This document shows positions 9,137-17,573 of a stretch of 64,000 nt of DNA, one piece after another. How positions within the stretch are numbered: the stretch's first letter is position 1; the number at the start of each line of letters is the position of its first letter. The stretch lies in NCBI GenBank assembly GCA_947447525.1, contig CANFJL010000002.1:171018-235017 (forward strand). The letters are read 5' to 3'. This DNA comes from Flavobacteriales bacterium. GTDB lineage: Bacteria > Bacteroidota > Bacteroidia > Flavobacteriales_D > Crocinitomicaceae. The translations under genes were made by a program, and so were the position numbers. The notes beneath the pieces are model-generated. The model had not been told where the DNA came from. It worked only from the letters and a program-made list of their open reading frames with translations, and made no database searches.

Positions 9137-10048
9137 TTAAAAATATCTTGGGCTTAAATAAGCGTTATTTTTTGTTCTAATATCGAATCTTAACATAAAC
9201 TCGTGACTTCCCCATTGATTAACTAATTTTCCATTCATAGGAAAATCGTAAGCATAACCAATCATGCAGAAGTCTTTTACTTGATAAGAAGCGTTAAATC
9301 CTACCGCATCATTGATACGGTAAAGTACACCAAACCAAATTTGATTATACAAATGAGCAGATACATTTACATCAAGTACAAGTGGTCCATTTGCAGTATA
9401 TTTTAAAAGCAAAGATGGTTTAAGATCTAAAACACTATTTACTTTATGAACATAACCAGCCATAGCATATAAATGGCGCTGAGCAACTGAATTCCCTGTA
9501 TTGTTGTCGATAGATCTTTTAACGAGTTGCGGCACTGAAACTCCAGCGTAAAATCGTTTAGCATATAAATAAGCACCAAAACCAAAATTAGCTTTCAAGG
9601 TAGAATTAGATTGCAAAAAGTTAGGATCCGTATTATCCGTAACATTTAGACCAGAAAAATTATACTGATTTTGTTGAATTCCTGCTGAAGCTCCAAGAGA
9701 TAATCTCATGTCATCATCATTCAATTGAATATGATAAGCAAAAGTACCCATTGCATTTACTCCAGAACGAGAACCAATGCGGTCATAACTTAAATTTCCT
9801 CCAACACCAATATGCTTTTGCGCTATTGGAGCGTGAATTGAAAAGAACTGCGTTTTTGGCGCTCCTTCCCATCCTACCCATTGTGCTCGAGTAACTCCTG
9901 TGATGGTTAAATTATTAGTACTTCCCGCATACCCCGCATTAAATTGCAAAGGATTGAAAAAATACATGGATGTTTGCGCATCTTGCTGCGCCATTAATGG
10001 CAGCGCTGACAAACAAATTATTGCTATTAAATTAATCGTCCTCATCAT
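9137..10048 (-). CDS. PorP/SprF family T9SS outer-membrane protein
   Basis: Outer-membrane beta-barrel of 303 residues in the PorP/SprF family. A signal peptide (MMRTINLIAIICLSALPLMAQQ) is followed by the family signature SMYFFNPLQFNAGYAGS and RAQWVGWEGAPKTQFFSIHAPI, with GGNLSYDRIGSRS further on. Members sit beside giant T9SS-secreted adhesins and help export or retain them at the surface, as SprF does for SprB. This one lies directly downstream of a 1044-residue adhesin with a gliding-associated C-terminal domain (5-base gap) and upstream of the OmpA-family gene (1-base gap), the standard arrangement. It is likely specific for its neighbouring adhesin. Confidence 0.92.
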   Translation of the reverse strand: MMRTINLIAIICLSALPLMAQQDAQTSMYFFNPLQFNAGYAGSTNNLTITGVTRAQWVGWEGAPKTQFFSIHAPIAQKHIGVGGNLSYDRIGSRSGVNAMGTFAYHIQLNDDDMRLSLGASAGIQQNQYNFSGLNVTDNTDPNFLQSNSTLKANFGFGAYLYAKRFYAGVSVPQLVKRSIDNNTGNSVAQRHLYAMAGYVHKVNSVLDLKPSLLLKYTANGPLVLDVNVSAHLYNQIWFGVLYRINDAVGFNASYQVKDFCMIGYAYDFPMNGKLVNQWGSHEFMLRFDIRTKNNAYLSPRYF

Positions 10049-10053
10049 ATCTA

Positions 10054-13000
10054 TTAAGGTTGAATTTCTAGGTATCCTGTGTAAGGATCTTGTGACTTTT
10101 TATTGGTATCTATTACATAAAAATAAGTAGAAGCAGGTAATGAATTTGCTGCAGTTCCCTTATAGTGACCATTCCAATCATTTTGATAAGGTTGCGCTTC
10201 AAATACAACACTTCCCCATCTATTATAAACGGTAACATGAATGTCTGGATATTGAGAAAGTAAATAATCAATTACCCACAGTTCATTTTTACCATCATTA
10301 TTTGGGGATAAAAATTGATTGATTACCACTGGAATCAATTCTGTACATCCTAAATCAAAGGTAGCTGAAACCACACATCCTGCAGCATCTGTAACTTGAA
10401 CTGTATGATTTCCGGCATCAATATTGTGAGCTACCGCACCATTTTCTCCAGTTTCCCAAACATAAGAATAGGCAGCTTGACCACCTTGAGCTATAACAGA
10501 TAGACTTCCATTAAATTCTTTACATTCTGATCCAACTGAATCAACCTGAGCGACAGTTAAAGGAAGTGGTTGTGTAATGGTAATACTCGTATCCGCTGTA
10601 CAACCATCATTATTTACCACTTGAACTGAATAATTTCCAATTGACAATCCAGAAACTGAAGGAGAATTTAATTGACTAGGTGACCAATTGTAGGTCAATA
10701 CACCTGAATTATCAGTTGTAATTGATATAACTCCATTAGAACCACCATAACAAGAAACATTTGTTACACTAACACCTGTTATATTAATTGGTGTTGGAGG
10801 ATCAATTTGAACCATGTCAGTGGTAATACAACCATTAACGTTATCGGTAACCGTAACAAAATATTGACCTGGACCACCAACCACTGGTGACAGCGTATTA
10901 GCCCCAGAAACAATTGTGGGACCAGACCAACTAACTGAAGAATTCACCGGATTTACCGTTCCTAAAATAACACCAGTATTGGTAATACAATCTAATCCTG
11001 TTGAAGGAGAAAGTGTGTAATTAAATACAGGAGAAGGTAATATATTAACAACAAATTGATCTTGAACACCTGGACAAGCACCTAATTGCGCAGAAACGTC
11101 AATAGTACCAGAGATCGTTGCACCTGTTGTATTCGAAGCTCCATTCCATGTAGGAATTTGTCCGTTACCTGAACTTCCAATTCCAATATTAGTATTGTTA
11201 TTCGTCCAAGAGATGGTTGCTCCAGTTGGGGTTGTAATATAATCATTTGGATTAATCTGTGTACCCGGACAAACAGTGAAATCAGTATTACTATTCATTG
11301 TAATTTGCGGTTGAACAGCAACATTTACGATAATGTCAGGACCTGGACATAAAACTGTACCAATTGAAATCGTATAAACTACAGTATCTACTGTTGTTCC
11401 TGTATTGGTCAATACCTGTGCAATTGAATTTCCTGAACCAGCACTTTCACCTCCAATAGTTGAAGGAGCCGAAGCGGTCCAAGTAAAAGTTGCATTACTA
11501 AGGTTAGAACTAATAGCTATACTTGTTGCATCTCCACTACAAATAGTTTGAGCAGTAGGATCTACATTTAAATTTCCTTGTGGATTAACCGTAATCGTAT
11601 GCACCACTGGCGCAACATTCGTACATCCAACACTTGCGCTGATTTCTACAGTACCCGCTTGCGTAGTTGTATTAAATAAAGTAAGTGGATTAAAGGTTAC
11701 TGGACTTACACCCGAACCTGTCATGGTAGTTACACCCGTTACATTGGTTGTGTCTGTGATTTCCCATGTAATAACATATCCAGGAACCGTGGATGTCATA
11801 ATGAATAATGCTGATGAATCACCTGAACAAATCATCTGATTATAAAAAGTCATATTAACAGATGCAGTAGGATTTATAGTTACTACTTGCATAATAGAAT
11901 CTACACCACAAAAATTCGCTGCATACATCCAAACATTATAAGATCCTGGAACAGAAAAAGTTAATTCCATATTATCAGTTCCATTAGTCCATTGCGTATA
12001 ATCGTATAAATTTCCAACAAAACCATTATTTGAACCTAAACTGCCAGCTGTAACAGTATAACCGGTGGTTTGATCTACTTGCCAGTAATAAGAATAAGTT
12101 GAATCACATCCAGTTGAAGTTACATTTTGTCCACCTGATGATTGATTATCAAAAGTAACTGGCTCCCCTTGACAAATTGGAGAATTAGGATTATAATCAA
12201 ATGCAGCAGAAGCTCCTGTGTTAATAGTGATAGGCCCAACAGTAACTACTGTAGGTAAACCATTATTAGAACAAATATTCTGTGCAATTATAGTTGCAGA
12301 GAAAGCATTTTGAATTGGAGGAAAACCAGGCGCGAAAACATAATCAACACCACAAGAGGAGCTTACAAAAATATGTGAGATGGTAGTATCATTATCAGTT
12401 GTAAAAACAAGAGATGGAGAACCATCAGAAAAATTAACCGTGTAGTTAATTGGAACATCGTTAGAAAGAATATCTATGGAGTAAGGTGAAGGCAAACAAG
12501 TAGTTTGACCAGAACCAGATACCGTTACAACAGGAGCATTACCATTGAATACAATATAATTCTTTGAAGTTGAACAACCATTGATAGTTACTGTATGCGT
12601 AAGCGTATACTGACCTAAAGGATAAATATGACTAATTTGAGAACCTGTCATATTAGTTTGATTCGAAGTTGCTCCATCCCCCCAAGTAAAGGTTTGTGTT
12701 ACACCACTATTATAAGTCGAATTGAAATTAAATAAGGAGGAATCAATAGCTCCACAATTTTTAAAGAAAATTAAGCCATTTTGAGTGGTTGTACCGTAAC
12801 CTCCACCAACACTAGCGAGGGTAAGATTTGAAATCGGCGTAGCATTTACATCAATAGTAACCATACTAACCGATGGTGCTTGACCATTATTATTATTAAC
12901 AGTTAACATCGCTGATGTAGTTGGTGCAGTAGCTGTCGAATAAGTCACAACATGAGGTCCAATTCCTGTTGCAATAGCAGGAGAGGCGCCAGTACCGAAA

Positions 13001-13188
13001 GTCCAAGTATAAGTTGCACCTGCAGTAGTCTGTGAAGAAGTGTTATTGAAAGTAACAGTACTTCCTTGACAAATTGTTATTAAACCACCAGAAACACTTG
13101 GAGATGTATTGAAACTTGCCGTTGGCGCCTGAGCATAAACCATATTGGTAAGGATCAAAAGCGCGAATGCGTAAATAATTTTAGACAT
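10054..13188 (-). CDS. Large PKD/SprB-type surface protein with gliding-associated (type B) T9SS sorting domain
   Basis: Secreted or surface-held protein of 1044 residues. Seen: signal peptide MSKIIYAFALLILTNMVYAQ; many PKD-like beta-sandwich units (for example YTWTFGTGASP, QTFTWGDGATS, ISHIYPLGQYTLTHTV, FSVPGSYNVWMYA); a region of MBG/PKD-like repeats with paired cysteines; an SprB repeat (about 815-890, with VSCYGGSNGVISI and LSIGNYSVQVVNNDGC); and a C-terminal CHU_C domain (about 955-1044) with FLSPNNDGKNELW, VTVYNRWGSVVFE and PASTYFYVID. That domain directs export by T9SS. It is first in an operon with the PorP/SprF-like and OmpA-like genes. Likely an adhesin or other surface structure; no catalytic domain recognised. 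Confidence 0.9.
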   Translation of the reverse strand: MSKIIYAFALLILTNMVYAQAPTASFNTSPSVSGGLITICQGSTVTFNNTSSQTTAGATYTWTFGTGASPAIATGIGPHVVTYSTATAPTTSAMLTVNNNNGQAPSVSMVTIDVNATPISNLTLASVGGGYGTTTQNGLIFFKNCGAIDSSLFNFNSTYNSGVTQTFTWGDGATSNQTNMTGSQISHIYPLGQYTLTHTVTINGCSTSKNYIVFNGNAPVVTVSGSGQTTCLPSPYSIDILSNDVPINYTVNFSDGSPSLVFTTDNDTTISHIFVSSSCGVDYVFAPGFPPIQNAFSATIIAQNICSNNGLPTVVTVGPITINTGASAAFDYNPNSPICQGEPVTFDNQSSGGQNVTSTGCDSTYSYYWQVDQTTGYTVTAGSLGSNNGFVGNLYDYTQWTNGTDNMELTFSVPGSYNVWMYAANFCGVDSIMQVVTINPTASVNMTFYNQMICSGDSSALFIMTSTVPGYVITWEITDTTNVTGVTTMTGSGVSPVTFNPLTLFNTTTQAGTVEISASVGCTNVAPVVHTITVNPQGNLNVDPTAQTICSGDATSIAISSNLSNATFTWTASAPSTIGGESAGSGNSIAQVLTNTGTTVDTVVYTISIGTVLCPGPDIIVNVAVQPQITMNSNTDFTVCPGTQINPNDYITTPTGATISWTNNNTNIGIGSSGNGQIPTWNGASNTTGATISGTIDVSAQLGACPGVQDQFVVNILPSPVFNYTLSPSTGLDCITNTGVILGTVNPVNSSVSWSGPTIVSGANTLSPVVGGPGQYFVTVTDNVNGCITTDMVQIDPPTPINITGVSVTNVSCYGGSNGVISITTDNSGVLTYNWSPSQLNSPSVSGLSIGNYSVQVVNNDGCTADTSITITQPLPLTVAQVDSVGSECKEFNGSLSVIAQGGQAAYSYVWETGENGAVAHNIDAGNHTVQVTDAAGCVVSATFDLGCTELIPVVINQFLSPNNDGKNELWVIDYLLSQYPDIHVTVYNRWGSVVFEAQPYQNDWNGHYKGTAANSLPASTYFYVIDTNKKSQDPYTGYLEIQP

Positions 13189-13228
13189 ATAGTAGTAATT
13201 AAAAACTCTAATTATGTGTATTAAAGTA

Positions 13229-13236
13229 CAAAATTA
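13229..13236 (-). promoter_or_regulatory. TAnnTTTG box for the adhesin-PorP-OmpA operon
   Basis: On the minus strand this reads TAATTTTG, a perfect match to the Bacteroidota -7 consensus, 40 bases upstream of the adhesin ATG at 13188. No convincing TTTG lies at 19-21 bases further upstream. It falls in the 68-base gap after hemF, so the trio can be transcribed separately from hemF. Confidence 0.45.
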
Positions 13237-13256
13237 AGGAAAAATTATTGAATATT

Positions 13257-14150
13257 TTAATCAATCCAATTTATACCCTTTAGTAGTTTTTTTTGGGTTC
13301 GAATTGCATTTGAATCATCATTGGGTTGAAAATCGTATTCCCAAGAAGCCATTGGAGGCATACTCATTAAAATAGATTCCGTCCTGCCATTGGAATAGAT
13401 ACCGAATTTGGTGCCCCGATCGTGCAACAAATTAAATTCAACATAACGCGACCGTCTGTGTAACTGCCATTTTTTTTCCTTTTCATTAGGGGCATACAGC
13501 TCTTGTAGATCAACTTGTTTTTTGTAAATATCAGGGAATGAAAGTGCTAATTCCTCACAAAAAGAAAAGAGTTGTTGCTTTGAAATTCCAGATGATTCAT
13601 TTTGATGATCAAAAAATACTCCACCTACACCTCTAGTTTCATTTCGATGTGGTAAGTAAAAATAATCATCCGCCCAATCTTTAAATTTTTGATAAAAATC
13701 AGGGTGGTATTTATCATTAATTTTTTTTAGGTCTTTATGAAATTCAGAGGCTAATGAATCATTAATATAATGTGGCGTTAAATCAATTCCTCCACCAAAC
13801 CAATAGCTATTAACATCGATTTCGAAATATCGGACATTCATATGAATAATAGGATGTAAAGGATGTTTAGGGTGCAAAACAATTGAAACGCCAGTAGCAT
13901 AAAAAGAATCACCTTCCAGTTGAAGCTGTTTTCTCATCGCAGCACTTACTTTTCCATGAACGGCAGAAAATGCAACACCACCTTTTTCAATAATAGTTCC
14001 ATCTTTAATGGTCCTTGTGTAACCTCCACCACCTTCTTCTCTTTCCCATGCATCTTCTTGAAAAGAAGCGCCTCCATCCCATTCCTCTAATTCTTTAGTG
14101 ATGAATTGTTGACAGGCACGAAAAGCATCACTAATTTCCTTGGCCTTCAT
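13257..14150 (-). CDS. hemF: Oxygen-dependent coproporphyrinogen III oxidase HemF
   Basis: Converts coproporphyrinogen III to protoporphyrinogen IX using O2 in heme synthesis. The 297 residues carry the family signatures GGVAFSAVHG, FYATGVSIVLHPKHPLHPIIHMN, WFGGGIDLTPHY, HRNETRGVGGVFFDH and RRSRYVEFNLLHDRGTKFG. I choose the ATG at 14150 (MKAKEISDAF), which matches the family N-terminus; an ATG at 14171 would add seven residues. Both starts lie inside the 3' end of the LysM gene, so the two overlap by about 20 bases and are probably coupled. An oxygen-requiring enzyme implies at least microaerobic life. Confidence 0.95.
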   Translation of the reverse strand: MKAKEISDAFRACQQFITKELEEWDGGASFQEDAWEREEGGGGYTRTIKDGTIIEKGGVAFSAVHGKVSAAMRKQLQLEGDSFYATGVSIVLHPKHPLHPIIHMNVRYFEIDVNSYWFGGGIDLTPHYINDSLASEFHKDLKKINDKYHPDFYQKFKDWADDYFYLPHRNETRGVGGVFFDHQNESSGISKQQLFSFCEELALSFPDIYKKQVDLQELYAPNEKEKKWQLHRRSRYVEFNLLHDRGTKFGIYSNGRTESILMSMPPMASWEYDFQPNDDSNAIRTQKKLLKGINWID

Positions 14151-15894
14151 TGTTGTAAATGGTTGATTCAAAATCTTGATATCTGATCATATAAAAAGCA
14201 CTATTTTCTTTCATCGGAAGGGAATTTGTGATGATTGAAAAATTAATTTTAGTCATAACACCTTCTGCACTTCCATTAGAGATAAAAATTAATTTAGGAA
14301 CTACTGAAAGCATATCATAGCCCAAACAGGCCATTTTTGTAATATCAGCATTGTATTTTAAACGATATTTTTTATGTAAATTAATTACAGGCTGAGAATG
14401 ATAGTTGAAACAACTTGAACTTAAATAATTAAACGAAAATCCATTAGAAGTAATCAAATTTAATTCTTTAAATTCCAACCAATCTTTTATTCCATATAAT
14501 TCAACGTTCTCACGATCCACCAATTTAGATAGTATTTTTATTACCTCATCCTTTGAAGTGGAGAAACTAAGATATCTTGTTTTCTTTTCCGACTTACTGA
14601 ATAAAATGAAATCATTTGAATTACTTTCAATTATTTTTGGAGACTGGGCTTTTGAAATATTCCTGTATTGAGCCAAAAATGACTCTTCCATTTCTAAATC
14701 CACTTTATTTTTAGATCTAATGAAAACAATTTGTTCATTAGAATTATTTAATTTAAGGTAGTTCGCCATTTCTACAGCAACGAGTGCATTTGAGCTTGGA
14801 ACTTGATACACATATGGATTTTGCTTTAAAAGCTCTGAATTTAAATTGACAGGAACAACATCTATAATTTCATGCAGCGCGCAAAATTTAGCAACTTCTT
14901 CTGCTTGTTGTTTGTGCAAAGGGGAAATTATTAAATTGACATTTAAGAGTTCTTTACTTGCTAAAATTGAAGTTAAACTTTTACTAGCACTCGAATAATC
15001 ATAAAAAGTTACCTCACCTTCCAAGCCCCATTTCTTTAAAGAATCAATTGCTAGTAAAGCACCCATGTAATATTCCGTTGAAATCTTGGACATTCCTCTG
15101 AGTGGATATTTTACAGTATCTAATCCAAAAGGAAGGAACACCGCTATGTTTATGTTTTTATTTGGAGTGAGCGCAAGCTTTGTTGTGAATTTAAATGGTT
15201 CAGATAACTTTGATGGGATTTCACGATTTAGTTCTACCGCATCATTCGAATTATTCAATGGGATTTTAATTATGGTTCCGGTTTTTAGCGATCCACTTTT
15301 TAGTTTATTAATTTCTTTTAATTGCTCCGCTGGAACCATAAATCTTTTGGCAATGGTATATATGGTTTCGCCACCCTTTACTGTATAGTTAAGAACTGAA
15401 TCTGAAAACTCAAAACTTCTAAGAATAATAACGGAGTCTTTTGGAGGAATCACTATTTCATTTTGGGGCTTTTCATCCCAAATCGGCAATCTTAAGGCTG
15501 CATTTTTTATGGTCAAAATCTGCCCAATTTTGATTCCCAAGTCAACACCAGGATTCTCAATAATTAATGAATCAACTTTAACAAAATACTGCCTTGCGAT
15601 GCTAAACAAAGTTTCCTTTGCAATAACTGTGTGTTTAATTGTTCCTCTCTTAATGGGTAAATATAACTTCTGGCCAATAGCTAAGGAAAAATTATTACTT
15701 AAAGAATTTCTTTTTGCAATTTCTTCACTGCTGTAATTTGTTTTTTGAGCTATAGAATACAGCGTCATTCCAGAGGTAACCTCAACAACATGACACAATA
15801 CCTTTTCATGTTCTAACACAGGAATCAACTGTTGAGCACTTAAAAAATGGGTCAACATTAAGGTGAGCGCTAGAAAGGTATTTTTAATTCTCAT
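14131..15894 (-). CDS. Secreted protein with three LysM domains and a periplasmic-binding-protein-like C-terminal domain
   Basis: Predicted periplasmic peptidoglycan-binding protein of 587 residues. Signal peptide (MRIKNTFLALTLMLTHFLSAQQ), then three LysM units: about 35-78 (VTSGMTLYSIAQKTN), 86-130 (VIAKETLFSIARQYF) and 170-213 (VKGGETIYTIAKRFM). The rest (about 245-575) resembles a type 1 periplasmic binding protein fold: INIAVFLPFGLD, YYMGALLAIDSLKKWG, then NLIISPLHKQQAEEVAKFC. The same architecture next to guaA is common in Bacteroidota as far as I recall. A role in sensing or organising the cell wall is an inference; no catalytic motif is seen. It ends inside hemF and begins three bases after guaA stops. 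Confidence 0.82.
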   Translation of the reverse strand: MRIKNTFLALTLMLTHFLSAQQLIPVLEHEKVLCHVVEVTSGMTLYSIAQKTNYSSEEIAKRNSLSNNFSLAIGQKLYLPIKRGTIKHTVIAKETLFSIARQYFVKVDSLIIENPGVDLGIKIGQILTIKNAALRLPIWDEKPQNEIVIPPKDSVIILRSFEFSDSVLNYTVKGGETIYTIAKRFMVPAEQLKEINKLKSGSLKTGTIIKIPLNNSNDAVELNREIPSKLSEPFKFTTKLALTPNKNINIAVFLPFGLDTVKYPLRGMSKISTEYYMGALLAIDSLKKWGLEGEVTFYDYSSASKSLTSILASKELLNVNLIISPLHKQQAEEVAKFCALHEIIDVVPVNLNSELLKQNPYVYQVPSSNALVAVEMANYLKLNNSNEQIVFIRSKNKVDLEMEESFLAQYRNISKAQSPKIIESNSNDFILFSKSEKKTRYLSFSTSKDEVIKILSKLVDRENVELYGIKDWLEFKELNLITSNGFSFNYLSSSCFNYHSQPVINLHKKYRLKYNADITKMACLGYDMLSVVPKLIFISNGSAEGVMTKINFSIITNSLPMKENSAFYMIRYQDFESTIYNNEGQGN

Positions 15895-15897
15895 ATT

Positions 15898-17430
15898 TTA
15901 TTCCCATTCAATAGTAGCTGGAGGTTTTGAACTTATATCATAAGTAACTCTATTGATACCTTTAACTTGATTGATGATTTTATTAGAAATAGAGGCAAGG
16001 AAATCATAAGGAAGATGGCACCAATCCGCTGTCATTCCATCGGTTGAAGTCACGGCTCTAAGCGCTACAGCATTTTCATAAGTGCGTTCATCTCCCATTA
16101 CCCCTACAGTCTGAACAGGAAGGAAAATACTTCCGGCTTGCCAAACATCTTTATACAAATTAGCTTCTTTCAAGCCATTAATAAATATGGAATCTACTTC
16201 TTGCAGTATGGCAACTTTTTCTTTGGTCACTTCTCCCAAAATTCTTATTCCTAATCCAGGACCTGGAAATGGGTGTCTGCTTAATATTTTATCATCAATG
16301 TTTAATGCTGTACCAATTCTTCTTACTTCATCCTTAAACAACAAACGCAAAGGCTCGACTACGCTTAATTTCATATAATCAGGTAATCCACCGACATTAT
16401 GGTGCGACTTTATGGTTTGTGATGGACCTCCAGTACCTGAAACGGACTCAATTACATCTGGATAAATCGTACCTTGACCCAGCCATTTTGCGTTTTCTAC
16501 TTCTTTTGATGCTTCATTAAAAACATCTATAAATACTTTTCCAATTGCTTTCCTTTTTAATTCAGGATCTGTCAAGCCTTTCAATTCGGCATAAAACAAT
16601 TCAGAAGCATTAATACCTTTAACATTTAATCCCATTCCTTGGTAGGATTCTAATACTTCTGCGTACTCATTCTTTCTTAGCAATCCATTATCTACAAAAA
16701 TACAATGTAAATTTTCTCCAATTGCTTTATGAAGAAGAACCGCAGCAACAGAAGAATCTACACCTCCAGATAGACCTAAAATAACACGGTCGTTTCCTAG
16801 TTGTTCTTTCAATTTAGCTACACTTTCATCGACAAATAAAGCTGGCGTCCAATCTGCTGAGCAAGAGCATACATTGTAAATAAAATTCTTTAACAATTGT
16901 GTGCCTTCTAAGGAATGATAAACTTCCGGGTGAAATTGCACCCCAAAAGTATCCTCTCCTAATATTTCATATGCTGCAATGGCAACATCAGCAGTACTTC
17001 CAACTACCATGTAATTTTCAGGAATATCCGTAATGGAGTCTCCATGAGACATCCATACTTGCGAATCCATTGAAATACCCTGCATTAATCGAGAATTAGA
17101 ATTCACCATAGACAAATTGGCTCTTCCATACTCTCTTGTATTAGAAGATTGTACCTTACCGCCAAACTCCTGTGCTAATAATTGCGCACCATAACACACT
17201 CCAAGAAGTGGTAAATGTCCTTTAAAGACTCCTAAGTCTGGTTTTGGGGCTGCAACATCTCTCACAGAGAAAGGGCTGCCAGATAAAATTACTCCTTTTA
17301 AATTAGCGAAGTCCACTGGAATTTTATTCCAAGGGTGGATTTCACAATAAACATTTAGCTCTCTAATTCTACGCGCAATCAATTGGGTATATTGTGAGCC
17401 GAAATCAACGATTAAAATGGTTTCATGCAT
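15898..17430 (-). CDS. guaA: GMP synthase (glutamine-hydrolysing) GuaA
   Basis: Makes GMP from XMP, ATP and glutamine. 510 residues. The class I glutaminase has its nucleophile in LLGVCYGAQ (Cys79) and the partner His-Glu in [11 protein letters not shown] (about 165). The ATP-pyrophosphatase domain has [12 protein letters not shown] (about 226) and the C-terminal dimerisation domain ends with PPATIEWE. The start at 17430 ([16 protein letters not shown]) fits the family; ten further residues upstream are in frame but are not family-like. A TAnnTTTG box ends exactly 4 bases before this ATG, which also supports the start. Confidence 0.97.
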   Translation of the reverse strand: MHETILIVDFGSQYTQLIARRIRELNVYCEIHPWNKIPVDFANLKGVILSGSPFSVRDVAAPKPDLGVFKGHLPLLGVCYGAQLLAQEFGGKVQSSNTREYGRANLSMVNSNSRLMQGISMDSQVWMSHGDSITDIPENYMVVGSTADVAIAAYEILGEDTFGVQFHPEVYHSLEGTQLLKNFIYNVCSCSADWTPALFVDESVAKLKEQLGNDRVILGLSGGVDSSVAAVLLHKAIGENLHCIFVDNGLLRKNEYAEVLESYQGMGLNVKGINASELFYAELKGLTDPELKRKAIGKVFIDVFNEASKEVENAKWLGQGTIYPDVIESVSGTGGPSQTIKSHHNVGGLPDYMKLSVVEPLRLLFKDEVRRIGTALNIDDKILSRHPFPGPGLGIRILGEVTKEKVAILQEVDSIFINGLKEANLYKDVWQAGSIFLPVQTVGVMGDERTYENAVALRAVTSTDGMTADWCHLPYDFLASISNKIINQVKGINRVTYDISSKPPATIEWE

Positions 17431-17434
17431 AAGA

Positions 17435-17467
17435 CAAAGATAATTGATATTCCTAAGCACTTACAAA
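17435..17467 (-). promoter_or_regulatory. Promoter of guaA (TTTG-N21-TATCTTTG)
   Basis: Read on the minus strand: TTTG at 17467-17464, 21 bases, then TATCTTTG at 17442-17435, followed by four bases and the ATG at 17430. Both elements and the spacing match the Bacteroidota promoter consensus. The implied transcript starts at or beside the ATG, with no room for a leader or riboswitch. Confidence 0.65.
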
Positions 17468-17539
17468 AATTTATTCCTAAGATTTTATTTTTTTAACATG
17501 CAATCGGTATGGTTTGATTTTTATAACTACTAAATTGAT

Positions 17540-17547
17540 TAACTTTG
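17540..17547 (+). promoter_or_regulatory. TAnnTTTG box for secA (TAACTTTG)
   Basis: Perfect -7 box 26 bases before the secA ATG. A TTTG at 17513-17516 is 23 bases upstream, slightly more than the usual spacing. It lies in the 143-base divergent region between guaA and secA. Confidence 0.5.
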
Positions 17548-17573
17548 GACTTTAAATTAAGATAACTATTGCA

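Noticed and set aside
14150..14171. HemF starting at the ATG at 14171
   Set aside because: The extra seven residues are not family-like and increase the overlap with the LysM gene; kept as an alternative only.
17431..17573. Purine riboswitch upstream of guaA or a regulatory leader of secA
   Set aside because: The guaA promoter box ends 4 bases before the ATG, leaving no leader, and no riboswitch-like stems are visible.
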